64,000 bases of DNA from Arthrobacter sp. SW1 (GTDB lineage Bacteria > Actinomycetota > Actinomycetes > Actinomycetales > Micrococcaceae): NCBI RefSeq assembly GCF_001766675.1, contig NZ_MJLT01000023.1:1-64000 (forward strand). Reading direction: 5' to 3'. Shown here piece after piece: positions 53,176 through 61,500 of the stretch (positions are counted from its first letter, which is position 1; every line of letters starts with the position of its first letter). The translations under genes and the position numbers were made by a program. The notes beneath the pieces are model-generated. The model did not search any database. It worked only from the letters and a program-made list of their open reading frames with translations, and was not told the origin of the DNA.

Positions 53176-53309
53176 GACTTCCCCTCGAACCGGCCGGCCG
53201 AAATCCGGCATTGGGCCGTCTGCGCTGAAAATGTCAGTGCCTCTTGCTTTGGTGGAAGCAGCAATGCAAGAGCAGGAGCCGGACCGGCTCAACGGAAAGA
53301 CGAACGGCG

Positions 53310-55472
53310 GTGGACATCATGGGAGGCGAAGGCCTGTTTCCGCTGGCCGCTGACGCAGCGGGTGGCGGCAGCCCTGCTGCACGCCAACCGTCGCTGCTGC
53401 AAGGATTTCCGGCACAGCCGCCTGCGGGCGGACCGGAAGCGGCCGCTGTGGATCCCGTAGCAGCAGTCCTGATTGAATCGCCGCTCCCGCACCTGGACCG
53501 GCCCTTCGACTACAGCGTGCCTGCCAAGCTCGCTGATACCGCGCTGCCCGGCGTACGCGTCAAAGTGCGTTTCAACGGGCAGGAACTCAGCGGCTTCATC
53601 CTTGAGCGCAAGGGGTACCAACCCGGCGGACCGGCCCTGGTGCCCCTGCTCAAGGTTGTCTCGGCGGTTCCGGTGCTGGGGCCCTCGCTGCTCACTCTCG
53701 CCTCCGCCGTGGCCGAACGCTATGCCGGCACGCTGAGTGACGTGCTGCGTACGGCCATTCCGCCGCGGGTGGCCGGGCTGGAGAAGAGCTACCTCGCGGG
53801 CGACGCGCTGCTCGATGAGGCCAAGGACCCGGAAGCCGAGCCTGCCGGAAGCCCTGCTGCTGAAAACCACGCCGCTGGAAATCCTGCCGCCCAAGGCTGG
53901 TCGGCCTACGGTAACGGTCCGGCTTTCCTGCAGCACCTCGCATCAGGAGGCTCCCCGCACGCCGTCCTCACAGCGGTGCAGGGGTACGGCCCGGATTCCT
54001 GGCCCCGGCTGATTGCTGCCGCAGTCGCGGCCGTGCGTTCTTCTGGCCGCGGGGCCGTCGTCGTGGTCCCGGACCACCGCGACCTCAGCCGCATGGAAGA
54101 GGCGCTGCTCGCCGTCCTGCCGGCCCGGGACGTCGCGCGGCTGACTGCCGAGGACGGCCAGACTCCCCGCTACAGGAACTACCTGCGGCTGCTCCGTGGG
54201 GATGCCGTTGTGGCGGTCGGCACCCGCTCGGCGGCGTACGCTCCGGTGCGGGACCTCGGCTTGGTGGTGTGCTGGGACGACGGCGACGACCTCCACATCG
54301 AGCAACGCGCTCCCTACGCGCACAGCCGCGAAGTGCTGTTGCTGCGCAGCGAACAGGAATCCGCGGCCTGCCTCCTGGCGGCCCACAGCAGGAGCACTGA
54401 ACTGCAGCGCCTGGTGGGTACCGGCTGGGCCGTGCCCGTGGAAGCACCGCGCCCGGTGGTGCGCAGCAGGACACCACGGGTGCTGAACACGGCGGACAGT
54501 TTCGAACAGGAACGCGACCCCCTCGCCCGGATCGCCCGCCTGCCCGGCGCTGCGTGGCGGGCGGCCAAGGACGGCCTGGAACGCGGGCCTGTGCTCATCC
54601 AGGTGGCCAGGGCAGGTTACGCGCCCTCGCTGGTCTGCGAAGAGTGCCGGGAACCGGCGCGCTGTACGCATTGCCAGGGCCCGCTGGCCGTCACGGGGCC
54701 GTCTTCGCCGCCCCAGTGCCGCTGGTGTTCCACTCCCGCACCTGAATGGCACTGCCGTCACTGCGGCGGAAGGCGGCTGCGGCGCGGTGCTGCCGGCGTG
54801 CTCCGCACCGCGGAGGAGTTGGGCCGCGCGTTCCCTGGCAAGACCGTCATCACCTCATCCGGCGACCAGGTCAAAGCCACAGTCGGTGCCGCGCCGGCAC
54901 TTGTGGTGGCGACCATTGGTGGGGAACCTGTCGCCGAGTCCGGCTATGCGGCCGCGCTGCTCCTGGATGGTGACTCCCTGCTCAGGCGCGAGAACCTGAG
55001 GGCGGGGGAGGACACCGTGCGGCGCTGGTTCAATGCCGCGGCCTTGGTCCGTCCCGCTTCGGAAGGCGGACTGGTGGTGGTCACCGCGGATGACGGTACG
55101 GCCACCGGTGCCCTGTTGCGCTGGGATCCGGCGGGCTTCGCCGCCCGGGAGCTGGCCCTGCGGCAGGAACTCAAGCTACCGCCCGCGGTACGCCTTGCCT
55201 CGGTCACCGGCCAGCGGGCCGACGTCGCGCATTTCACCGATGCCGTGGAAAAGGCGGTGGAGCTGCGCCGCGTCGGTCCCTCGCCACTGTCGCTCTCATC
55301 GCTGCGGCCCGCGACGCCGGGCGAAGAACCCGACTTCCGGAGCCTGCTCTTCATTCCGTACGGACAGGCGGCCCAAGCCACCAAGGCGATGCGCGCCATC
55401 AAGGCGTCGACGGCGGCGAAGCGCACCGCGGGTCCCGTGCAGTTGCGCCTCGATGGCGTCGACGTACTCTAA
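53310..55472 (+). CDS. priA: PriA-like primosomal protein with degenerate helicase motifs
   Basis: A 720-residue homologue of the replication-restart protein PriA. The N-terminal DNA-binding domain (DPVAAVLIESPLPHLDRPFDYSVP, in parts) and the eight-cysteine zinc module (residues 443-488: CEEC, CTHC, CRWC, CRHC) are intact. The helicase core is not: where Walker A GSGKT should be (about 221-231) there is AVQGYGPDSW, and the DEEH box is replaced by CWDDGDDLH near residue 320. So it should not hydrolyse ATP. Loss of these motifs is known for actinobacterial PriA. The GTG at 53310 was chosen with GGAAAG upstream; ATG at 53319 is an alternative. Converges on the next gene. Confidence 0.9.
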   Translation: MDIMGGEGLFPLAADAAGGGSPAARQPSLLQGFPAQPPAGGPEAAAVDPVAAVLIESPLPHLDRPFDYSVPAKLADTALPGVRVKVRFNGQELSGFILERKGYQPGGPALVPLLKVVSAVPVLGPSLLTLASAVAERYAGTLSDVLRTAIPPRVAGLEKSYLAGDALLDEAKDPEAEPAGSPAAENHAAGNPAAQGWSAYGNGPAFLQHLASGGSPHAVLTAVQGYGPDSWPRLIAAAVAAVRSSGRGAVVVVPDHRDLSRMEEALLAVLPARDVARLTAEDGQTPRYRNYLRLLRGDAVVAVGTRSAAYAPVRDLGLVVCWDDGDDLHIEQRAPYAHSREVLLLRSEQESAACLLAAHSRSTELQRLVGTGWAVPVEAPRPVVRSRTPRVLNTADSFEQERDPLARIARLPGAAWRAAKDGLERGPVLIQVARAGYAPSLVCEECREPARCTHCQGPLAVTGPSSPPQCRWCSTPAPEWHCRHCGGRRLRRGAAGVLRTAEELGRAFPGKTVITSSGDQVKATVGAAPALVVATIGGEPVAESGYAAALLLDGDSLLRRENLRAGEDTVRRWFNAAALVRPASEGGLVVVTADDGTATGALLRWDPAGFAARELALRQELKLPPAVRLASVTGQRADVAHFTDAVEKAVELRRVGPSPLSLSSLRPATPGEEPDFRSLLFIPYGQAAQATKAMRAIKASTAAKRTAGPVQLRLDGVDVL

Positions 55473-55487
55473 GCCGGCTGCCGCCGC

Positions 55488-56573
55488 TTAGCGGCGCTTC
55501 CGGCTCCGGATCGCCACAACTTCTTCGGCCGCCGCGAGCAGTTGCTTCGCGGAGTCTTCCCAGCTGAAGTCGGCGGCGCGTTCCACGGAGCGGCGGGACC
55601 GCTTGTTCCAGAACTGCGGGTCCTCCAGTTCCTTGACGGCGCGGGTGAACGCGGCGGGCGACTCCGGGTCCACGTAGCTGGCCGCGTCTGAGCCCACTTC
55701 GCGGAAGATCGGGATGTCGCTGGCGATCACCGGCGTGCCCAGGGCCATGGCCTCGACGAGGGGGAGTCCGTAGCCTTCCGCGCGGGACAGGCTCACCAGC
55801 GCAGTGGCTTTCAGAAGCAGCGCACTGTATTCCTCGTCGGTCACGCCGTTGTGGAAGCGGACGTCCGCGCCCTCGGGCACCAGTGCCTCAAGCTCCGCCC
55901 GGCGCTGGGGCGTGATGCGGCTCAGCAGGTGCAGGGTGAATCCGGGCAGGCCGGCCATGCCCCTGATCATGGTTTCCACGTTCTTGTACGGCATGAACGA
56001 GCCCATGTAGAGCAGCGACTTGTCGGCCCCGGCCTCCGGGTTCCGGGGCAGCTGGCCGGGCTGCGGGGCGTTCCCCACGATCCGCACGGGCCGCCTGGTC
56101 AGCCGGTACTTGGCCATGAGGGCCTCGGTGGTGTGGCTGATGGTCGCCACGACGTCCGCCCGGTTCAGGAGCACGCGCTGCGGCCAGAAGGCCTTGTGGT
56201 ACAGGCGCCAAAGGAGCCGGACCGGTGCGGGCAGGAAGCCGGGGGGCGCCGGGTGTTCGTAGTAGATGAGGTCGTGCAGCGTGAGTACCAGGCCGTACTT
56301 GCGCCCGAGGGTGCCCATCGTCTGCATGGGGCATACCACCACGTCGGCGCCGAGCTTGTTGACCTCGCGCGCCACGAACAGCTCCAAGGGGGACAGCGGG
56401 CTGTTCACGAGCACATGGGGCACATCGGGAAGCAAGGCCAGCTGGCGGGTATCGCTGATCAGCATCGTCACATCGGCGATTTTCGCGGTGGCTGCTATGA
56501 GGCTTGAGCCGTAGCGGCTGATCCCGTCGTGGTGGTCGGTCCGGGTAAAGCGGGCGTCGATGACGATTTTCAC
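55488..56573 (-). CDS. GT4 family glycosyltransferase
   Basis: A 361-residue GT-B fold glycosyltransferase (family GT4, group 1). The C-terminal nucleotide-sugar site shows the family E-x7-E motif in SRAEGYGLPLVEAMALGTPVI, and SLLYMGSFMPYKNVETMIRG is the usual start of the second Rossmann domain. No signal peptide; probably acts at the inner face of the membrane on a lipid or polysaccharide acceptor. Donor and acceptor are unknown. It overlaps the hydrolase gene upstream by 4 bases, so both are cotranscribed. No polysaccharide cluster is nearby. Confidence 0.88.
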   Translation of the reverse strand: MKIVIDARFTRTDHHDGISRYGSSLIAATAKIADVTMLISDTRQLALLPDVPHVLVNSPLSPLELFVAREVNKLGADVVVCPMQTMGTLGRKYGLVLTLHDLIYYEHPAPPGFLPAPVRLLWRLYHKAFWPQRVLLNRADVVATISHTTEALMAKYRLTRRPVRIVGNAPQPGQLPRNPEAGADKSLLYMGSFMPYKNVETMIRGMAGLPGFTLHLLSRITPQRRAELEALVPEGADVRFHNGVTDEEYSALLLKATALVSLSRAEGYGLPLVEAMALGTPVIASDIPIFREVGSDAASYVDPESPAAFTRAVKELEDPQFWNKRSRRSVERAADFSWEDSAKQLLAAAEEVVAIRSRKRR

Positions 56574-57514
56574 GCGGGGTGTTCCTCCAGGAAGGTGCGG
56601 ATGGCGGCTGCTGCGGGCTCCGGTGTTTCGTAATGGATCAAGTGCCCGACGCCGGGAATCACCACGAGCCGCCCATCCGGCAGTGCCTCGAGCAGTTTGT
56701 GCTGGGCCGGCAGGGTGGCGATCTCGTCCTTCTCGCCGGCGATGAGCAACACGGGCAGTCGAAGTCGGGAAGCGACCTCTGCCACGTGGTGTGACACCGA
56801 GGCCTTGAAGGACTCCAGCAGGCTGTTCCGGTCCGCGAAGGCCGAGAAGTACGCGTCATGCTGGGCGTGGACGAATCCGCGCAGTTCCTTGTCGCGGGTC
56901 TTGGCCATGGTTTCGCTCATCACGCGCACAATCAGCCTGTTCCGCAGGATGGCCAGGCCCAGGCGGCGTGGCAGCTTTGCCGATGCGCGGTAGTAGAACA
57001 CGGCGAGCTTGGTCATGATGCCCTTGGGGCCTTCGAGGGCGGGGGAGGCGATCGGGTTGATCAGCACCAGCGGGTTGATGGCACCGGGGTTGGCCGCGGC
57101 GAAGTGGCTGGTGATGATCGAGCCGAAGGAATGCCCCAGGAGGACGGTGTCCGGGCCGAGGCCGAGTGCCGCCATGAAGCGGCTGATGAAGGTCCCGTAC
57201 CGCTCCACCGTGTGTTCGTCACGGACAAAGGCGTCCGAGCTGCCGAAACCCGGAAGGTCCGGGACGATCACGCGCATGTCCGGCAGCATGTCGACCACAC
57301 GGAGCAGCCCGTGGTGGTCGCCACGGAAGCCATGGATCACCAGGATGGTCCGGGTGGCGGGTGTTGTGGCGACCGGCTCATAGATCCAGTAGGCCACCGT
57401 GCTGCCGTCGAGCTCCAGGTCCGAGGCCCGGGTGCGGCCGGCCAGGGACGCGCTGAAGAAGCCCTCCTGCGGCTCCCGTGCTGCACCTGATGTGCCGGTG
57501 TCCACTTGTTCCAT
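56570..57514 (-). CDS. alpha/beta hydrolase
   Basis: A 314-residue alpha/beta-hydrolase fold protein. The oxyanion strand TILVIHGFRGDHHG, nucleophile elbow GHSFGS, acid in IAGEKDE and catalytic histidine in GVGHLIH form a complete triad, so it should be active; the substrate is unknown. The ATG at 57514 has GAGGA 8 bases upstream; an upstream in-frame codon at 57529 is less likely. Its end overlaps the glycosyltransferase start, hinting that the two act on the same molecule, but that is only positional evidence. Confidence 0.87.
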   Translation of the reverse strand: MEQVDTGTSGAAREPQEGFFSASLAGRTRASDLELDGSTVAYWIYEPVATTPATRTILVIHGFRGDHHGLLRVVDMLPDMRVIVPDLPGFGSSDAFVRDEHTVERYGTFISRFMAALGLGPDTVLLGHSFGSIITSHFAAANPGAINPLVLINPIASPALEGPKGIMTKLAVFYYRASAKLPRRLGLAILRNRLIVRVMSETMAKTRDKELRGFVHAQHDAYFSAFADRNSLLESFKASVSHHVAEVASRLRLPVLLIAGEKDEIATLPAQHKLLEALPDGRLVVIPGVGHLIHYETPEPAAAAIRTFLEEHPA

Positions 57515-57571
57515 GCGTAAAGTCCTCAAACTGTGGGTAGTGCTGGGCTGGGCGTGCGAAGCGGGCAGCGC

Positions 57572-58450
57572 TCAGTTGACGTTGTCCGGGTGCGACCCGG
57601 TCCGGTGATGGCGTTCCAAGGCCGCGATGCCGTCCATGTCTTCGTCCGGAAGCGCGAAGTCGAACACCCGGAAGTTTTCTTCGATGCGTGCGGCCGAACT
57701 CGCTTTCGGAATGACGATGTTCCCGAGCTGTACGTGCCAGCGGATGATGATCTGTGCCGGAGTGCGGCCGTGCTTTTCCGCGAGCGCCCGGATGGCAGGG
57801 TCCTCAAGGACCTGTCCACGGCCCAGGGGGCTCCACGCTTCGGTACGGATGCCGAGCTGTCCGTGCAGGGTCCGCAGCCTGGTCTGCTGCAGCCACGGGT
57901 GGAGTTCGATCTGGTTGACCGCCGGGACCACTTCGGCGGTTTCCATGAGGGCTTCGAGGTGCGCAGGCAGGAAGTTTGAGACGCCGATGGCCCGTACGCG
58001 GCCTTCGCGGTACAGGGTTTCCATGGCTTTGTAGCTTTCGCGGAAGAGGCCACGGGCCGGGCAGGGCCAGTGGATCAGGTAGAGGTCCACGTGGTCCAGG
58101 CCGAGGCGGGCCATAGAGTCATCGAAGGCCCGCAGCGTGGCGTCGTAGCCGTGGTGGTCGTTCCACAGTTTGGTGGTGACGAAGATGTCGTTGCGGGAGA
58201 GGGCGTGGAACTCTTCCCCGGAGCCTCCGGTGCCGCCGTCTTCCGCCGACGGTGCGAGCGCCCGGCCGATTCCCTTGCCCACGCCGGTCTCGTTGCCGTA
58301 CATGGCCGCCGTGTCGAAGTGGCGGTACCCGGCGGCTATGGCCGTGGACACCAACCCTGCGGCATCGGCCGGCGGGACCTTGTACAGGCCGAACCCCAGC
58401 TGGTCGATCAGGACACCGTTGTTGAGGCTGAGCCGCGGCGAGGGTTTCAT
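57572..58450 (-). CDS. aldo/keto reductase
   Basis: A 292-residue NADPH-dependent TIM-barrel reductase of the aldo/keto reductase superfamily (2,5-diketogluconate reductase-like). The catalytic tetrad is visible: Asp and Tyr in FDTAAMYGNE, Lys in VTTKLWND and His in YLIHWP; the cofactor segment IVIPKASSAARIEENF is typical. A Gly/Ser/Glu-rich insertion (APSAEDGGTGGSGEEFHAL) lengthens the loop after the second barrel strand. ATG at 58450 taken as start; another ATG six codons upstream has no ribosome site. The physiological substrate is unknown. Confidence 0.9.
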   Translation of the reverse strand: MKPSPRLSLNNGVLIDQLGFGLYKVPPADAAGLVSTAIAAGYRHFDTAAMYGNETGVGKGIGRALAPSAEDGGTGGSGEEFHALSRNDIFVTTKLWNDHHGYDATLRAFDDSMARLGLDHVDLYLIHWPCPARGLFRESYKAMETLYREGRVRAIGVSNFLPAHLEALMETAEVVPAVNQIELHPWLQQTRLRTLHGQLGIRTEAWSPLGRGQVLEDPAIRALAEKHGRTPAQIIIRWHVQLGNIVIPKASSAARIEENFRVFDFALPDEDMDGIAALERHHRTGSHPDNVN

Positions 58451-58495
58451 AGCAAAGACTCTACCCATGCGCCGCGTTTAACCCATGCACTGTGC

Positions 58496-59458
58496 TCACC
58501 CCGCCTCATCGAAACTCACCAGGCGCCGTGCCGTGGCCTCGTCCACGATCAGGTCCGTGGCCAGGCGGGCCGCGAGCGCCCCGCGCAGGCCGTTGATTTT
58601 GGATGCGCCGGAAACCACGCAGATGCGCCGGCGCACCTGGCGCAGCTGCGCGTGGCCGGGGCCCGTGCTCCTTTCGTTCAAGGTGATGCCGTCCGAGGAG
58701 CCGTCGGCGCGGAAGAAAACGGTGGCGACGTCGCCCACCACGTCGGAATTGGCGAGCAGGCGGAGGTCGTCCTCGTCCAAGTAGCCGCCGGCATAGACAT
58801 GGCTGGGGTAGGAGGAATCCACGGAACCAACGCCGAAGATGGCAATGCTCATCCGGTCCTGCAGGTCCAGGACGCGACGCACGCTGCGTTCCTTCCACAT
58901 GGCGGTCTTGGTGGAGGCGTGGTCGAAGAAGGCTGGAACCGGGAACTGCTCCACCCGTGCCCCGTAAGCGAGGCCGAAACGGCGCATGATGTCGCTCGCG
59001 TAGGTGATGCCCGTGGTCTGCATGTTCCCGGCTCCGTTGAGCTGGACCACCACGCTGTCGTGGGTGATTTTCCGCGTGAGGTGGCGGCTGACCGCGCTGA
59101 TCGTGGCGCCCCAGGCAACGCCGATGATCGCGTTCGAATCCACCAGCGGGCCGATGGTGCGGGCGGCCTGCATTGCCACCCGGTCCAGGGTTTCCGCTTC
59201 ATTGAGGGTGTCCAGTACGGGCACCACGTGGACGTCCACGTTGTACTGTTCGCGGATCATCCGTTCAAGTTCGGGTGCTGAATCCAAGGGGCTGCGGATC
59301 TGGATCTGCACCAATCCGGTGTCCCTGGCGGACGACAGGAGGCGGGACACGGTGGAGCGGGAAGTCCTGAGTTCCCGCGCAATTGCGTCCATGGTGAGGT
59401 CCTGCAGGTAGTACATCTGTGCGGCCCGGAGCGCTTCCGAGTGACGTGATCGTGGCAT
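58496..59458 (-). CDS. SorC family sugar-binding transcriptional regulator, likely glycerol-locus regulator
   Basis: A 320-residue regulator: an N-terminal helix-turn-helix (about residues 14-50, LTMDAIARELRTSRSTVSRLL) and a C-terminal sugar-phosphate-binding domain of the SorC/CggR type (IGVAWGATISAVSRHL, FGVGSVDSSYPSHVYAGGYL, VSGASKINGLRGALAARLA). These proteins sense phosphorylated sugars and usually control neighbouring genes. It is divergent from glpD-glpF-glpK with two inverted repeats between, so glycerol 3-phosphate or a near metabolite is the natural guess for ligand. The ATG at 59458 has GGAAG upstream; a GTG at 59476 is possible. Confidence 0.88.
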   Translation of the reverse strand: MPRSRHSEALRAAQMYYLQDLTMDAIARELRTSRSTVSRLLSSARDTGLVQIQIRSPLDSAPELERMIREQYNVDVHVVPVLDTLNEAETLDRVAMQAARTIGPLVDSNAIIGVAWGATISAVSRHLTRKITHDSVVVQLNGAGNMQTTGITYASDIMRRFGLAYGARVEQFPVPAFFDHASTKTAMWKERSVRRVLDLQDRMSIAIFGVGSVDSSYPSHVYAGGYLDEDDLRLLANSDVVGDVATVFFRADGSSDGITLNERSTGPGHAQLRQVRRRICVVSGASKINGLRGALAARLATDLIVDEATARRLVSFDEAG

Positions 59459-59471
59459 CTCACTTCCGTTC

Positions 59472-59485
59472 TGCACGTTTGTGCA
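59472..59485. promoter_or_regulatory. operator candidate 1, regulator-glpD spacer
   Basis: TGCAC-GTTT-GTGCA is a perfect 5-bp inverted repeat 13 bases before the regulator start codon and just upstream of TTGATT (59492-59497), a candidate -35 box for glpD. The place suits autorepression by the SorC-type protein. Confidence 0.45.
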
Positions 59486-59532
59486 AATAGCTTGATTTCA
59501 TTTTCCACCATTTCCAAGAATGGGTGTGCAAG

Positions 59533-59556
59533 GTGCGCCGAAGTGATACGGCGCAC
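59533..59556. promoter_or_regulatory. operator candidate 2, regulator-glpD spacer
   Basis: GTGCGCC (59533-59539) and GGCGCAC (59550-59556) form a perfect 7-bp inverted repeat with 10 bases between, downstream of the putative glpD -10 (AAGAAT at 59516-59521). A repressor bound here would block transcription of glpD. A related half-site, GTGTGCAAG, precedes it. Confidence 0.45.
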
Positions 59557-59592
59557 AACCCGAGCGTCACAACCCAGCCCAGGAGAGCCATT

Positions 59593-61344
59593 TTGGGACA
59601 CACCACGAATTCCCCTTCCGCAAGCGAACGGGCCTCTGTCGCAGCCCTGCGCAGCCGGCCCCAGGCCAAGGTCCTGATCATCGGCGGCGGCATCAACGGC
59701 GTCGGCACTTTCCGGGACCTGGCGCTGCAGGGCGTGGACGTTGCCCTCGTCGAACGCGGTGACTTCTGCCAGGGCGCCAGCGGCGCCTCCTCGCACATGA
59801 TCCACGGCGGCATCCGCTACCTCGAAAACGGTGAGTTCCGGCTGGTGCGCGAGTCCGTCGTCGAACGCAACCGCCTACTGAAGATCGCACCGCACTACGT
59901 CAAGCCGCTGCAGACCACCATCCCGATCTTCAGCACCTTCTCCGGCGTCCTCTCCGCTCCCATCCGCTTCCTCACCCACAAGCAGGGCAAGCCGAAGGAA
60001 CGCGGCGCCTTCCTCATCAAGCTCGGCCTGAGCCTCTATGACTCTTTCTCCCGCGACGGCGGCACTGTTCCGCGCCACCAGTTCCGCGGCCGGGACGCCG
60101 CGCTGGCAGAGCTGCCGGCGCTGGATCCCAAGGTGAAGTACACCGCCACCTACTTCGACGCCTCAGTGCACAACCCCGAGCGCCTCACCCTGGACGTACT
60201 GCAGGACGGCGCGAAGGCAGGAGCGGTCAGCGGCCTCGCCGGCGGCTCGGCCCGCGCCAGCAACTATGTCTCCCTCGTGTCCATGTCCGACGGCGAAGCC
60301 CGGCTTCGCGACGAACTCACCGGTGAGGAATTCACCTTCCAGGCGGACGTCATCGTGAACACCACCGGCGCGTGGGTGGACCTGACCAACGATGCGCTCG
60401 GCCAGCCGAGCACCTTCATGGGCGGCACCAAGGGTTCGCACATCGTCCTGGACCACCCGGAACTGCTGGCCGCCTGCAAGGGCCGCGAAATCTTCTTCGA
60501 ACACACCGACGGCCGCATCGTGCTGATCTACCCCATGGGCGACCGCGTCCTGGTCGGCACCACCGACGTCAACGCCGACATGGCCGAAGACGCCGTCTGC
60601 ACCGAAGAGGAAATCGACTACTTCTTCGACCTCGTGGGGCACGTTTTCCCGGCGATCAAGGTCGACCGCAGCCAGATCGTCTACAGCTTCTCCGGCGTCC
60701 GTCCGCTGCCGCGGCACGACGACACCCAGCCGGGCTTCGTCTCCCGCGACTACCGCATCGAGCGGAGCGTCCCCGGCGGCCCGGGCTCCGCCGTCGTCCT
60801 ATCCCTGGTGGGCGGCAAATGGACCACCTTCCGCGCTCTCGCTGAACACCTCAGCAACGACGTCCTCGCCGAACTGAAGATGGAACGCAAGGTCTCGACG
60901 GCGAAGCTCGCCATCGGCGGCGGCGCCGGCTTCCCGTCCACCGAGGAAGGGGTCCAGGACTGGATCAAGCGCCACATGTCCCCGGGCTTCGGCGCCGACC
61001 GCGTCGCCGGCCTGCTGTCCCGCTACGGCACCCGCGCCGAGGCCGTCCTGGACTACCTGAAGGCCGGCAACGACGAACTCCTGCGCTCCACCCATGAACT
61101 GAGCGTGCGCGAAGTCCAGTTCATGGCAGAGCACGAACAGATCGGCCACCTGGTGGACGTGCTGATCCGCCGGACCTCCCTGGCCTTCCGGGGCCTGGTC
61201 ACCGGAGAACTGCTCAACGAACTGGCCGCCGTGCTCGCCGGCCCGCTCGGCTGGGACGACGCCCGCAAGGCGCAGGAAATCCAGCACGCACAGGAAGTCC
61301 TCCGCCGCTTCCACCGCGTCACGGTGCACAGCCTGGTGGCTTAG
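59593..61344 (+). CDS. glpD: glycerol-3-phosphate dehydrogenase, FAD-dependent
   Basis: A 583-residue membrane-associated flavoenzyme that oxidises glycerol 3-phosphate to dihydroxyacetone phosphate and passes electrons to the quinone pool. The FAD fold opens VLIIGGGINGVGTFRDLALQ, followed by the GlpD signatures ASGASSHMIHGGIRYLE and GTTDVNAD; YSFSGVRPLPR and GGKWTTFRALAE are late motifs, and the C-terminal GlpD cap domain is complete. TTG at 59593 was chosen because AGGAGAG lies 6 bases upstream. It starts glpD-glpF-glpK. Confidence 0.94.
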   Translation: MGHTTNSPSASERASVAALRSRPQAKVLIIGGGINGVGTFRDLALQGVDVALVERGDFCQGASGASSHMIHGGIRYLENGEFRLVRESVVERNRLLKIAPHYVKPLQTTIPIFSTFSGVLSAPIRFLTHKQGKPKERGAFLIKLGLSLYDSFSRDGGTVPRHQFRGRDAALAELPALDPKVKYTATYFDASVHNPERLTLDVLQDGAKAGAVSGLAGGSARASNYVSLVSMSDGEARLRDELTGEEFTFQADVIVNTTGAWVDLTNDALGQPSTFMGGTKGSHIVLDHPELLAACKGREIFFEHTDGRIVLIYPMGDRVLVGTTDVNADMAEDAVCTEEEIDYFFDLVGHVFPAIKVDRSQIVYSFSGVRPLPRHDDTQPGFVSRDYRIERSVPGGPGSAVVLSLVGGKWTTFRALAEHLSNDVLAELKMERKVSTAKLAIGGGAGFPSTEEGVQDWIKRHMSPGFGADRVAGLLSRYGTRAEAVLDYLKAGNDELLRSTHELSVREVQFMAEHEQIGHLVDVLIRRTSLAFRGLVTGELLNELAAVLAGPLGWDDARKAQEIQHAQEVLRRFHRVTVHSLVA

Positions 61345-61386
61345 CACCCCCAAAAGCTGTTCGCCGCCGTCGTGCGGGGAACATGG

Positions 61387-61473
61387 CCGGGGCGTCCGCC
61401 GCTCGCGCGGACGGCCCCGGCGCAAGGCCTGCGGCACCCTGCAGGCCTGACGGCCCCAAGAACCCGCGGGGCC
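61387..61473 (+). promoter_or_regulatory. three consecutive hairpins between glpD and glpF
   Basis: Hairpin A: 61387-61399 with 61407-61420 (13 bp with one bulged C). Hairpin B: AGGCCTGC (61425-61432) with GCAGGCCT (61441-61448). Hairpin C: GGCCCC (61452-61457) with GGGGCC (61468-61473). They fill the 156-base spacer up to the glpF ribosome site (GAGGAG). They could be a partial terminator, an mRNA stabiliser or a processed element that sets glpFK levels apart from glpD. Confidence 0.5.
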
Positions 61474-61500
61474 GCACCAAATGAAAATGAGGAGTCAAAG

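Noticed and set aside
55473..55487. Terminator between priA and the glycosyltransferase gene
   Set aside because: A GCCGC/GCGGC hairpin spans the spot, but it lies mainly in the coding end of the minus-strand gene and has no U-tract; too weak to call.
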